Assembly: GCA_012934845.2 (NCBI GenBank)
Contig: WNNJ02000183.1
Span: 1-64,000, forward strand
Length of the DNA: 64,000 nt
Origin: Pomphorhynchus laevis
Lineage: Eukaryota; Acanthocephala; Palaeacanthocephala; Echinorhynchida; Pomphorhynchidae
Direction of reading: 5' to 3'
Shown here: positions 1 through 10,244 of the stretch, in pieces
Layout of the letters: the number at the start of each line of letters is the position of its first letter
How positions within the stretch are numbered: the first letter of the stretch is position 1
Notes under the pieces: generated by a model
The model's input: the letters and a program-made list of their open reading frames with translations, nothing else
Told to the model about the DNA's origin: nothing
The model's database searches: none
Program-made: the position numbers and the translations under genes

Positions 1-3000
1 CGGTGTGTGGTGGATTCGAATTGCGAATATTAGTTACCGCCCACACCAAATATAGAACACATTAATTGTGTAATTTGGTATATAAGCCAAATATAAACCA
101 GCATTTCGGCGACAAGGAATCAGCAGAAGCAGTAAAAAGGACCGAAACACGAAATGTAGGCGTGGGCTCACTGCTGATGAGGTCCACCCACGCTGATTGT
201 AGTGTACAGTGATGCTGATAGGATTCAAACAACCACACGAGGATAATATCAAACCGACCAGTTAAGAATAATGGCTCGTGTATGCAATATTCACAATAGT
301 AAAAAGACAGCTTACGGTTTACTGTCCAGTGAACATTTCGTATAAGAACGGAATAAAAAAATCGGTGTGTGGTGGATTCGAATTGCGAATATTAGTTACC
401 GCCCACACCAAATATAAAACACATTAATTGTGTAATTTGGTATATAAGCCAAATATAAACCAGCATTTCGGCGACAAGGAATCAGCAGAAGCAGTAAAAA
501 GGACCGAAACACGAAATGTAGGCGTGGGCTCACTGCTGATGAGGTCCACCCACGCTGATTGTAGTGTACAGTGATGCTGATAGGATTCAAACAACCACAC
601 GAGGATAATATCAAACCGACCAGTTAAGAATAATGGCTCGTGTATGCAATATTCACAATAGTAAAAAGACAGCTTACGGTTTACTGTCCAGTGAACATTT
701 CGTATAAGAACGGAATAAAAAATCGGTGTGGTGGATTCGAATTGCGAATATTAGTTACCGCCCACACCAAATATAGAACACATTAATTGTGTAATTTGGT
801 ATATAAGCCAAATATAAACCAGCATTTCGGCGACAAGGAATCAGCAGAAGCAGTAAAAAGGACCGAAACACGAAATGTAGGCGTGGGCTCACTGCTGATG
901 AGGTCCACCCACGCTGATTGTAGTGTACAGTGATGCTGATAGGATTCAAACAACCACACGAGGATAATATCAAACCGACCAGTTAAGAATAATGGCTCGT
1001 GTATGCAATATTCACAATAGTAAAAAGACAGCTTACGGTTTACTGTCCAGTGAACATTTCGTATAAGAACGGAATAAAAAATCGGTGTGTGGTGGATTCG
1101 AATTGCGAATATTAGTTACCGCCCACACCAAATATAGAACACATTAATTGTGTAATTTGGTATATAAGCCAAATATAAACCAGCATTTCGGCGACAAGGA
1201 ATCAGCAGAAGCAGTAAAAAGGACCGAAACACGAAATGTAGGCGTGGGCTCACTGCTGATGAGGTCCACCCACGCTGATTGTAGTGTACAGTGATGCTGA
1301 TAGGATTCAAACAACCACACGAGGATAATATCAAACCGACCAGTTAAGAATAATGGCTCGTGTATGCAATATTCACAATAGTAAAAAGACAGCTTACGGT
1401 TTACTGTCCAGTGAACATTTCGTATAAGAACGGAATAAAAAATCGGTGTGTGGTGGATTCGAATTGCGAATATTAGTTACCGCCCACACCAAATATAGAA
1501 CACATTAATTGTGTAATTTGGTATATAAGCCAAATATAAACCAGCATTTCGGCGACAAGGAATCAGCAGAAGCAGTAAAAAGGACCGAAACACGAAATGT
1601 AGGCGTGGGCTCACTGCTGATGAGGTCCACCCACGCTGATTGTAGTGTACAGTGATGCTGATAGGATTCAAACAACCACACGAGGATAATATCAAACCGA
1701 CCAGTTAAGAATAATGGCTCGTGTATGCAATATTCACAATAGTAAAAAGACAGCTTACGGTTTACTGTCCAGTGAACATTTCGTATAAAGAACGGAATAA
1801 AAAATCGGTGTGTGGTGGATTCGAATTGCGAATATTAGTTACCGCCCACACCAAATATAGAACACATTAATTGTGTAATTTGGTATATAAGCCAAATATA
1901 AACCAGCATTTCGGCGACAAGGAATCAGCAGAAGCAGTAAAAGGACCGAAACACGAAATGTAGGCGTGGGCTCACTGCTGATGAGGTCCACCCACGCTGA
2001 TTGTAGTGTACAGTGATGCTGATAGGATTCAAACAACCACACGAGGATAATATCAAACCGACCAGTTAAGAATAATGGCTCGTGTATGCAATATTCACAA
2101 TAGTAAAAGACAGCTTACGGTTTACTGTCCAGTGAACATTTCGTATAAGAACGGAATAAAAAATCGGTGTGTGGTGGATTCGAATTGCGAATATTAGTTA
2201 CCGCCCACACCAAATATAGAACACATTAATTGTGTAATTTGGTATATAAGCCAAATATAAACCAGCATTTCGGCGACAAGGAATCAGCAGAAGCAGTAAA
2301 AGGACCGAAACACGAAATGTAGGCGTGGGCTCACTGCTGATGAGGTCCACCCACGCTGATTGTAGTGTACAGTGATGCTGATAGGATTCAAACAACCACA
2401 CGAGGATAATATCAAACCGACCAGTTAAGAATAATGGCTCGTGTATGCAATATTCACAATAGTAAAAAGAGAGCTTACGGTTTACTGTCCAGTGAACATT
2501 TCGTATAAGAACGGAATAAAAAATCGGTGTGGTGGATTCGAATTGCGAATATTAGTTACCGCCCACACCAAATATAGAACACATTAATTGTGTAATTTGG
2601 TATATAAGCCAAATATAAACCAGCATTTCGGCGACAAGGAATCAGCAGAAGCAGTAAAAAGGACCGAAACACGAAATGTAGGCGTGGGCTCACTGCTGAT
2701 GAGGTCCACCCACGCTGATTGTAGTGTACAGTGATGCTGATAGGATTCAAACAACCACACGAGGATAATATCAGCCGACCAGTTAAGAATAATGGCTCGT
2801 GTATGCAATATTCACAATAGTAAAAAGACAGCTTACGGTTTACTGTCCAGTGAACATTTCGTATAAGAACGGAATAAAAAATCGGTGTGTGGTGGATTCG
2901 AATTGCGAATATTAGTTACCGCCCACACCAAATATAGAACACATTAATTGTGTAATTTGGTATATAAGCCAAATATAAACCAGCATTTCGGCGACAAGGA

Positions 3001-3124
3001 ATCAGCAGAAGCAGTAAAAGGACCGAAACACGAAATGTAGGCGTGGGCTCACTGCTGATGAGGTCCACCCACTCTGATTGTAGTGTACAGTGATGCTGAT
3101 AGGATTCAAACAACCACACGAGGA
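1..3124. repeat. Satellite array, nine units of about 360 bp
   Basis: Units start near 1, 363, 724, 1083, 1444, 1806, 2165, 2525 and 2883, with spacing 358-362 bp. Copies are almost identical and differ mainly in homopolymer length (AAAAA/AAAA), GTGTG count and a few bases. The ninth unit stops near 3124, where unrelated sequence begins; the left edge is cut by the window. Each unit holds several potential hairpins: GGTGTG/CACACC arms around ATTCG/CGAAT, ATTTGG/CCAAAT around TATATAAG, and GCGTGGG/CCCACGC. A minus-strand reading frame of 64-72 codons recurs in every unit but is broken by one-base indels in units 6, 7 and 9, so I do not call it a gene. Confidence 0.97.
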
Positions 3125-3138
3125 TTATTAGTAATATA

Positions 3139-3660
3139 ATACTAAACTTTGTGGAAGTTATGGGATTACAAGCATTACCGAATATTAACTCTCGAAGTAA
3201 TTATAAACATCTAAATAAAACCTCAACTCTACCAATTTCGGAAATTTCAACAGCTCTTGAACAACAAACAATACATCAAAATAATGTCATTATATTGGGG
3301 AGGCGACCAAGTGACGACGATCGAGAACTAGTTAAAAAATTGTCAGAGGAAAATAGTATATAAATTAGTCCTTATTATATTGAAAGAGTTAGACGTATTG
3401 GACCTATTCCTAATGATAATCAGTTATTAATTGGGCAGGTTAGTCATGCAAAACGAGCATAGATTTCACGTGCTGCCAAAATATTGAGAATTATATTTAA
3501 GCGACATGGTGTTTACTTTTCAGCCGTTCTGTCTCCTGATGAACAAAAAGTCTAATATGGTAAAGAAATGAACGTTGTCGTTTGCAAAGTAAACAGCCTA
3601 ATAAAAAATTTGCAATCCAGGGCAGTAAAATCATTGAAGTAAATGATGTTCTTCCTAATA
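3139..3660 (+). pseudogene. Decayed LINE ORF1 (RRM-like nucleic-acid-binding part)
   Basis: An open stretch at 3151-3363 reads NNVIILGRR, then DDDRELVKKL, and continues past stops as IERVRRIGPI, AKILRI and VYFSAVLSPDEQKV. This order (short beta strand, D-R-E-L helix, R-V-R-R-I-G, then 'V-Y-x-S-x-x-L-x-x-D-E') is typical of ORF1 proteins of CR1/jockey-type LINEs. It has several in-frame stops and no matching ORF2 directly downstream, so it is a dead fragment. It starts right where the satellite array ends. Confidence 0.6.
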
Positions 3661-3763
3661 TTATTCGAGCTGGTCGTTTACCAGTCCCGGAGTACTTGAG
3701 ACTACGCCCTTGTAGATATGCTTATATTTAAACTGTTTATTATATAAACAACAATAATAATTA

Positions 3764-3872
3764 AGGAATTATTGGAGCTGGATCAAAGAATGGAGGAAAT
3801 TTTATTTGATATTTCGCCAACCTATGTTAACATATTCAGAATGTAATGAATTTTCTGAAGATGAAAATTCTG
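3764..3872 (+). mobile_element. Foldback MITE copy 1 (partial)
   Basis: The left end matches the family start ATTATTGGAGCTGGATCAAAG, followed by a GATATTTCGC-like block and AACATATTCAG. The right half has decayed to an ATTTTCTGAAGAT remnant. See the copies at 3985 and 4694 for the full foldback design. Confidence 0.55.
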
Positions 3873-3984
3873 ATTATAATAATTTATAATCAGATTAAAA
3901 ATAATCAGATATTTAAATAATTCTGATTATTTAATTATTTGACTACCAATTATTCATTTTTCTTACTTTATTATGACAAATTAC

Positions 3985-4156
3985 AGATAAAGAATTATAG
4001 GAGCTGGATCAAAAAAGAGGAAAATTTTATTCGATATTTCGCTAACCTCTGCTGGCATCTTCAGAAAATTAGTAATTTTCTGAAGATGCTAACCGAAGTT
4101 AGCGAAATATCAAATAAAATTTTCCTCCATTCTTTGATCGAGATCCAATAATTATG
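3985..4156. mobile_element. Foldback MITE copy 2 (complete inverted repeat)
   Basis: Nearly the whole ~170 bp is one inverted repeat. The left arm runs ATAGGAGCTGGATC, GATATTTCGCTAACC, GCATCTTCAGAAAATT. The right arm returns AATTTTCTGAAGATGC, GTTAGCGAAATATC, GATCGAGATCCAATAATT. There is no coding capacity. Flank and element together look partly duplicated, because TTCATTTTTCTTAC and GACAAATTACAGATAA precede both this copy and the next one. Confidence 0.8.
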
Positions 4157-4198
4157 TAATTACCAATTCATTTTTCTTACTTTATTATGACAAATTAC

Positions 4199-4318
4199 AG
4201 ATAAAGAATTATCGGAGCTGGATCAAAGAAAGCAGGAAAATTTTATTCGATAGTTTGCTAATCTCTGCTAGGTAACTTTCTGAAGATGCTAACAGAAGTT
4301 AGCGAAATATTAAAATTA
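4199..4318 (+). mobile_element. Foldback MITE copy 3 (shortened)
   Basis: Begins AGATAAAGAATTATCGG and GAGCTGGATC, then a decayed GATAGTTTGCTAATC block, then the return arm CTGAAGATGCTAACAG and GTTAGCGAAATATT. The distal right arm is missing. Its left flank duplicates that of copy 2. Confidence 0.65.
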
Positions 4319-4354
4319 ATAGATTTTAGTAATTAATAATTTTAGATTAAAATT

Positions 4355-4580
4355 AAGGAGGAACATTTTGTTTGATATTTAACTAACCTCTGTTAGCATC
4401 TTCAGAAAATTGCAATATTTTTCTAAGCTTCTCGATAACTGCAGAGCAGTGTTTCCATAGTACTTTCGAATGATTGTAAATAGTGGATAATGATCTATTA
4501 TTGATAAATAATTATTGGATCTCGATCAAAGAATGGAGGAAAATTTCGCTAACCTCTGTTAGCATCTTCAGAAAATAAGT
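4355..4580 (+). mobile_element. Two half-copies of the foldback MITE
   Basis: 4355-4420 holds only the inner part (GATATTTAACTAACC, GTTAGCATCTTCAG). 4505-4575 holds the left end in diverged form (ATTGGATCTCGATCAAAG) joined directly to CGCTAACCTCTG and CATCTTCAG. Both lack the return arm. Confidence 0.55.
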
Positions 4581-4693
4581 TAATTTTCATAACAAAATTC
4601 ATTCTTTCTGAAGAAATTTTAAATAGTTTTGAAATTTATAATTTATAATTTTAAAATTTAAATTTTAAATAGTTGATAATGTTCCATCATTGA

Positions 4694-4908
4694 TAAAGAA
4701 TTATTGGAGCTGGATCAAAGAATAGAGGGGATTTTTTGATATTTCGCTTTCTGCTAGCATCTTCAGATAATTTAACATTATCTTCAGATAATTTAGCTAA
4801 CTTCTATTTGCATCTTCAGGTAATTTTCCGAAGATGCTAACACAGGTTGGCGAAATATCAAATAAAATTTTCCTCCTTTCTTTGATCCAGCTCCAATAAT
4901 TATTTAGT
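4694..4908. mobile_element. Foldback MITE copy 4 (complete, enlarged loop)
   Basis: The left arm ATTATTGGAGCTGGATC and the right arm GATCCAGCTCCAATAATT are perfect mates. Inside, the TCTTCAGATAATTTA block is repeated, enlarging the loop. The sequence outside the left arm (AGTTGATAATGTTCC, CATTGATAAAG) also flanks the copy near 57.08 kb in inverted orientation, so the true element may extend ~30 bp beyond the arms. Confidence 0.75.
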
Positions 4909-4929
4909 GAACGAATATATTGAGATTTT

Positions 4930-5195
4930 AGCTTAAATCTAAAATCATCACTCAGGAATGGAAATTTTCAGCTACTTATCACACTGATGCACCGTCCACC
5001 ATCCGGCAATCATAACTCTGTAAGAGTAGTCTTCGGGGAATTTTTGGACAAAATTGTTCCTATTGATATTTGAATTTTTGTTACTATGAATGTTAAAAAT
5101 ATTATTTTAACAGGTGACTTTAATAAACTTAATATGCGAAATATATATCGTCTGAATATGGTTTATGTTAAATAGTTATTATTAATTTACAAGAC
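4930..5195 (+). pseudogene. Traces of a LINE endonuclease domain
   Basis: The only clear landmark is an ILTGDFN reading near 5090-5120, the G-D-F-N core of APE-type endonucleases of CR1/jockey LINEs. The flanking frame is full of stops. I see no other gene here. Confidence 0.35.
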
Positions 5196-6110
5196 AAAGC
5201 CCGAAGGCTGTTCAGTCAGCTCACCAAAACATAAAACTGAATTACAAAAGTACGGTTAAAATTTTGAAATTGTAGTCAATCTGTCGGGTACGCCATTCGA
5301 ATCGCTTTTAGGTCGGGATTGCGTACCATTCCAAAAGTCTCCTTTTGAATGGAGGTGGTTAAAACCTACATAAGGTGAGGGAGAACCGTCATAGCTTATA
5401 GCAATCTTATACATGACTATTAAATCTAAATACATCAAACGAGGCCGGATAGAACACATCCCTAATATTTTGAGTCTTTCTGTGCGCGGAGAATGAGAAA
5501 TTGTTGCACATAATCGAGACCCTTGTCTGAGTATATTATCGAGTAAATTTATCCTCTTTAGTAAATGGACACGTTGATTGAATGATGTACTCGATGTGAG
5601 GACGAACCAATGCGTTGTAAAGAATCTTTAAACATTCAACAGGTAGGGATTTGAAACAACTTTTCAATAAATAAAGAACACTCCGTCCCGTTGAACACAG
5701 TCTGTCCGTATTCATGCGAGTCTTTAGAGATGACTAAACAATTGTGCCAAGGTCACTGTGTGAGTCGCTGTACATACGATACTAGGACCTAACGTGTAAC
5801 GAGCTGGTATAATACTTCGACAAAAACGCAAATGAACACACTTGCCTACATTTAGTGCGAGTCCTGTTCTAACACTCCAATCGTAAATAATATTTAAATC
5901 CCGTTGTAATAGATTTATATCGCTTCTGGATGAAATTCCACATCAGATCTTAAGGTCATCGGTAAAAAAAGCTAAATACGGACAATGTAATTGTTTTACC
6001 GACATATTCAGGTAGATATTAAAAAGTAATGGGGCTAAAACAGTACTCTGATATACACCTGACGCAACTAAAGCATAGGCAAACAGTTACTAAACATAGG
6101 GAAACAGTTA
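5196..6110 (-). pseudogene. Decayed CR1-like ORF2, RT palm to C terminus
   Basis: Read on the minus strand from ~6060 down, it gives LAPLLFNIYLN, a damaged 'FTDDLKIW' catalytic motif, NVGKCVHLRF and RQGSRLCATI. The open stretch 5459-5256 (67 codons) then reads RLMYLDLIVMYKI. The 3' end contains a GCCCGAAGGC hairpin followed by TGTTCAGTCAG, a tail also seen with other CR1-like remnants here (for example at 52.36 kb). Many stops and shifts; inactive. Confidence 0.7.
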
Positions 6111-6590
6111 CTAAACCGAGCGGAGTAGTGATTCCCTTGACCTGGTTAATACAATTGTTGCAGCTTACACCAGTGAACCAACTCTTTTAATAACCCTAGC
6201 CTCTTCCGATCATAGTATGATCCTGATTCAGATCAATGAGCATTGTTCACAATATACAGGTACGCGAATTAAATAGATTCTGAACAAGCGTGAACATAAT
6301 ATGATTCATTTATGTGAATATGTACGGTGACGTCTTATTATACTTAATTTTCGAGAGTTAAGCTTTGACGATGTGCTAACATCTTTGAAAGTCATTTTTA
6401 CGATTGCAGTTGATTTAATGACACTAAAGCGCCAAATAAAACTTTATGAAGATGATCCAAGTTTGATGAAGTATCTGCAACGTAGTAAAGATAAAGCTTT
6501 CAAAACTAGCAATCGCTTTTAATACTTCCATACTAAAAGACGCTATCAATCACTATTAGTTCAGCGCGATGGACAGTGTTAGGTAAATTA
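6110..6590 (+). pseudogene. Decayed CR1-like endonuclease-RT linker
   Basis: The plus-strand frame reads LLITLASSDHSMILIQINEHC, the S-D-H motif near the end of an APE-type endonuclease. It continues through a basic linker (KDKAFKTSNRF) with stops. The family A element starts at its right edge, near 6592. Confidence 0.45.
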
Positions 6591-6618
6591 AAAAAATTTG
6601 GTTTCTGATAAACATACA

Positions 6619-6818
6619 TTCCAGATTATTCCTGTCAGTTCCAGATTATTCCTGTCAGTTCCAGATTATTCCTGTCAGTTCCAGATTATTCCTGTCAGTT
6701 CCAGATTATTCCTGTCAGTTCCAGATTATTCCTGTCAGTTCCAGATTATTCCTGTCAGTTCCAGATTATTCCTGTCAGTTCCAGATTATTCCTGTCAGTT
6801 CCAGATTATTCCTGTCAG
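6619..6818 (+). promoter_or_regulatory. Ten 20-bp tandem repeats in the A1 5' leader
   Basis: The unit is TTCCAGATTATTCCTGTCAG, repeated about ten times without change and followed by a GCTCGCTACGCTCGCGGA hairpin sequence. Copy number varies between A copies: ten here, nine in A2, two in A3, three in the isolated leader at 31.3 kb. Variable 5' tandem repeats are known promoter modules in some LINEs. A promoter role here is inference. A frame stays open through the repeat because 20-bp units rotate the frame without creating stops; this is not evidence of coding. Confidence 0.75.
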
Positions 6819-6867
6819 TTCCGCTCGCTACGCTCGCGGATTGAGCTCAATCTATCGATAAAAGGTC

Positions 6868-8193
6868 ATGCCTAAAAAAGCGCGATCTCAGATCCCTGTT
6901 CCTGATCAAAAATCTTCCACATCTAAATGCAATGATGGTTATACCAGCTTTGAAGTTGGATGCGATTCCAAAGATTGCGATGTATGGACACTTGTTCGTG
7001 TTAAAATATCCGACCACTCAGTGTATAAACTTAAACATTTCACTTGCGGTTTTTGTACATCAGTACGACTACTACAGTTATCCTGCTCATCTACTCCTGT
7101 ATCACACACTACCACTCAGACCAATGCTGTTTTAGATGTTTCCCTCGCATCAACACATGACTTCGCATCATATAATCCCATTATTGAACCTACTCTCTCA
7201 CACACTCCTCGTTCAACTACGTACCAAACTTCCATTAATCTTTCTCATTCTAACAATGCTAACGGCAAAGCTTTTCATCTCGTACCTCCTCTTTCCTATT
7301 CCTCCCCCAATCTAAATAAATCTCAAACTTCTTTATTCTCCTCACGAACTCCTTACTCGACCCCCCCTGTATCACCTCTCAATAATTTACACCCTTCCAT
7401 CAAAATCATTTCCAGTAACATTTCCGATCAACTAATTCAACACTCCATTCCTGTCACTCATGCCCCAACCTATTTTAATTCTCCTTACTCTACCTCCCAC
7501 GTAACACTTCCCAATAAGTTACATCCTTCATTTAAAATCATATCCAGTCACATCTCTGATCAACCGATTCAACACCCCGCTCCTGTCACACTTGCTCCAA
7601 CCAATATTAATTCTTTATCAAGCGCCCCTGTCATTTCCACTTATATCTGCTCATCTACCTCGACTCCTACCAGCTCTGTCCGTCCACCACTTCCACGAAA
7701 TCGTTTTCCTTCGCGCGATCGCTGTATAATCATATCAAACTTAAAGCTTTCCGAATCTGCTTCTCCACAATCTCGCCTCGATGATGATGTATCTGCTTTC
7801 AGGTCTATCCTAGCAACCATTCTTCCTGATGATAACCCATCACTCTTCAATAATATCGCTCCTGTATCCTTTATTCGTTTAAACAAATCCACTAAATCAA
7901 ATCATCTCAGTCCTCCACTCTTAAAAATCGTTTTCCGACATAGTTCACATGCCTCTTCGGTACTCTCCCAACGTTTTAAACTTCTTACCACTTCATCTAC
8001 TTGCCGTATCTTTCCTGACCGCTCCCCTTCTGATATTGCCCAGCTCAATTTAGCTCGCATTGAAAAACATCGACGTGAAACAAACGGCGAGTCATCCTTA
8101 TCTATACGTAAAATCAACGGAAATTTTCACGTTCTTCACACAAGGCCAAAAATTCGATGGCGTCCCATCTCTCCCCCTTGTCTTCTTCGCTAG
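6868..8193 (+). CDS. Family A ORF1 protein (zinc finger, Ser/Thr/Pro-rich linker, RRM-like C-terminal part)
   Basis: 441 aa, intact. LINE ORF1 proteins bind element RNA and assist target-primed reverse transcription. Residues ~30-70 carry GCDSKDCDVW and FTCGFC, a C-x4-C ... C-x2-C finger resembling a reduced PHD finger; the same signature recurs in elements C, D and E of this window. Residues ~75-275 are a low-complexity Ser/Thr/Pro/His linker with repeated blocks (SSNISDQLIQHS, SSHISDQPIQHP). From ~290, CIIISNLKLSES...LDDDVSAFRSILATILPDD and later KIVFRHSSHASSVLSQRFKLL look like the RRM-like ORF1 core, ending in a basic tail (KIRWRP). The ATG at 6868 follows the repeat leader. The last 37 bp overlap ORF2. 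No host gene is implied. Confidence 0.85.
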   Translation: MPKKARSQIPVPDQKSSTSKCNDGYTSFEVGCDSKDCDVWTLVRVKISDHSVYKLKHFTCGFCTSVRLLQLSCSSTPVSHTTTQTNAVLDVSLASTHDFASYNPIIEPTLSHTPRSTTYQTSINLSHSNNANGKAFHLVPPLSYSSPNLNKSQTSLFSSRTPYSTPPVSPLNNLHPSIKIISSNISDQLIQHSIPVTHAPTYFNSPYSTSHVTLPNKLHPSFKIISSHISDQPIQHPAPVTLAPTNINSLSSAPVISTYICSSTSTPTSSVRPPLPRNRFPSRDRCIIISNLKLSESASPQSRLDDDVSAFRSILATILPDDNPSLFNNIAPVSFIRLNKSTKSNHLSPPLLKIVFRHSSHASSVLSQRFKLLTTSSTCRIFPDRSPSDIAQLNLARIEKHRRETNGESSLSIRKINGNFHVLHTRPKIRWRPISPPCLLR

Positions 8194-10244
8194 TCGATCT
8201 CGCTCCTAAGCATACTTTTCGTCTTAGTCTATTCAATACTCGCTCCATTCTTCATAAAGCTGATATGCTTCTCGATATCTTCGATCAATTATCTATCGAT
8301 ATTCTCTGCATTACCGAATCCTGGCACACTGACTCCAACGATCTTGCAATTCGTCGTCTATGTCGCTCTGGTTGTTCTCTAGTTGAATCAGCTCGTCAAA
8401 TTACATCTCATACATCTACTGCGTCTAACCATGGCGGTATTGTTGCCATTGCTCGTCACCCAATGTCTTTACGTAAAATCAACGTTAACATCCGTTACAC
8501 CTCGTTCGAATTACTCATATGCAGATTATCAACGCCTTTCCCTCTGGAACTTGTGATTGTATACCGTCCAGGTTCAGTTGCCCCATCACGTATCTTCTTT
8601 AACGACCTTGCAGATCTAATGTCTCACTGTTCATTGTCTTATACTCCTTCTTTTGTTCTCGGTGACTTTAACATTCGTCTTGATCGCCCGTCTGACTCTG
8701 ACTCTATCACTTTAACTAATCTTTTTTCTGATTTTAACTATAAATTACTTTCAACAAGCCCAACTCATATTCTCGGCGGTGCTCTCGACATCATTGCTGT
8801 TCCTAACTGCTTCAATGACTATACCTCCTTGTCAATTACTGATCCTGGTTTGTCCGATCATTTCCTTGTCACACTTACTCTTACTCGTCCCCATCCTCCT
8901 TCTCCGCCTTTACCATTATCTACACCAAGTCGACCCTGGAAGCTTCTCGATATCCCTATTCTCTGCACAGCCTTACTCAATTCTTCACTCTTTTCACTTC
9001 CTCTTAACTATCTCTCTCCCGATGATCTCTGCATTCTGTTTGATTCTGAACTTACGTCGATCCTCAATAACCTTCTACCTAGTCGACTTCGACGTTCCCA
9101 GCGCTTGCGCCATGCTCCCTGGTTCGATTCTGACTGTAGTCTTTCTAAGCGTCGACTCCGTCACTCTTTTCGTATGTATAAACGCTTTCTTAAACGTTCA
9201 CCCAACTCACTCCCTCCAAATCTTCGTGATTCCTACTTTTCTCAACGCCGTTCACATCTCATTCTTATACGTACTAAACGTACTCTCTTTTGGCGAAATC
9301 AACTCGAGTCATCTTCCAACTCGAAATCTCATTGGAAAATCTTAAACTCAATTCTTTCACGATCATCTACCCCTTGTAATATAAATCCTGATGAATTTTC
9401 TTCTTATCTACAAACTAAGCTATCTAATTTACTTTCCCTACTACCCATAGCCCCCTTGTACCCACTCTTATCTTTAAATACTTCCCTCCCAGAACTATTC
9501 CACCTTCTTCCCGTTTCGTCTGATGAAGTTTCTTCAGTTCTGCTGTCATTACCTAATAAAACCTCTCCTTCTGACCCAATTCCCACTCACTTACTTAAAA
9601 ATATCTGCACTTTTATCTTACCCTTCCTAACCACATTGTTCAACTCGTCCATCCGTAGCTGTACATTTCCTTCCATCTGGAAATGCGCCACTGTTCGTCC
9701 TATCATCAAAAAGCAATCTCTCGACTCTTCGCTACCATGTTCGTACCGTCCAATCTCACTTCCCCCAACCCTCTCTAAACTCCTTGAGCGTCTCGTTCTT
9801 AAGCAAGTTAATACATATCTCTATTCCTCTAACTTATTTCCTCCCTTCCAAGCCGCTTTTCGCTCTAATTACTCTACCGAAATTGCATGTCTTAAAGTTT
9901 ATAACGACTTACTCATATCGCGCGATCATAAATTATGTAGTGTCATAGTTTCTCTTGATCTATCGTCTGCTTTTGACATCGTCGATCACTCGATTCTTCT
10001 CCATCGCCTTCGTCATGATTATGGCTTCTCTTTACCCACTGTATCATGGTTTTCTTCATATCTATCAAACCGTACATTTCGCGTATATTCTAACTCTTCT
10101 CTCTCCCATCCTTCGTCCATTCCGTCCGGTGTTCCGCAAGGCTCCGTATTAGGCCCTATACTTTTCTCTCTTCTTCTTGGTGATTTGTCTTCGATTTCTC
10201 ATTTTTTCTCATTTCTTGATTACAACATCTTACATTTGAGATAA
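8157..10244 (+). pseudogene. Family A ORF2: APE endonuclease plus truncated reverse transcriptase
   Basis: 695 codons, open. The endonuclease occupies residues ~20-240, with NTRSILHK, CITESW, VIYRPG, VLGDFNIRLD (~168) and GLSDHFLV (~232), the standard catalytic series of APE-type LINE nucleases. A basic linker holds APWFDSDCSLSKRRLRHSF. RT fingers follow with ATVRPIIKKQ and YRPISL, then motif A LDLSSAFDIVDH (~600) and motif B SGVPQGSVLGP (~656). 'F-D-x-V-D-H' suits the L2-like part of the CR1 superclade. The frame leaves A sequence at ~10203 and ends after about 14 foreign codons, so the YxDD motif and thumb are absent and the RT cannot be active. Start ATG 8157 overlaps ORF1. Confidence 0.9.

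Larger units (their letters stand above)
6592..10203 (+). mobile_element. Family A LINE, copy A1 (L2/CR1 superclade), 3' end lost
   Basis: Parts in order: a short A-rich leader (AAATTTGGTTTCTGATAAAC), ten 20-bp repeats, ORF1, and overlapping ORF2 with an APE endonuclease and most of the RT. Compared with copy A5 (38.4-41.0 kb), homology stops exactly after the GATTTCTCAT reading near 10203. That is just before the RT catalytic Y-A-D-D motif, and family B sequence follows. A1 therefore lacks its catalytic aspartates, RT thumb and 3' tail. A1 has the longest open frames of any A copy in the window. Confidence 0.92.

Noticed and set aside
34-3119. Repeated minus-strand ORF of 64-74 codons in each satellite unit, with a Leu-rich stretch
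   Set aside because: The frame is broken by one-base A-run changes in several units, has no typical gene context, and is expected when an open stretch is tandemly copied.
1-3124. Satellite units as 5S rRNA, snRNA or tRNA repeats
   Set aside because: I found no tRNA-like arms, no 5S internal promoter wording and no Sm-site/U-snRNA core that fits. The TATATAAG word alone is not evidence.
6619-6818. CRISPR-like array at the 20-bp repeats
   Set aside because: Units are directly adjacent without spacers, and the region is a eukaryotic LINE leader.
6598-6861. Peptide-repeat ORF across the 20-bp repeats (QFQIIPVSSRLFLSVPDYSC type)
   Set aside because: A stop-free 20-bp unit keeps all frames open. 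The same frames appear in A2 in two registers, so this is not evidence of a protein.
7641-8117. Minus-strand ORFs opposite family A ORF1 and ORF2, and those opposite family B (10619-13360)
   Set aside because: Shadows of real plus-strand coding sequence; the translations have no domain signature.
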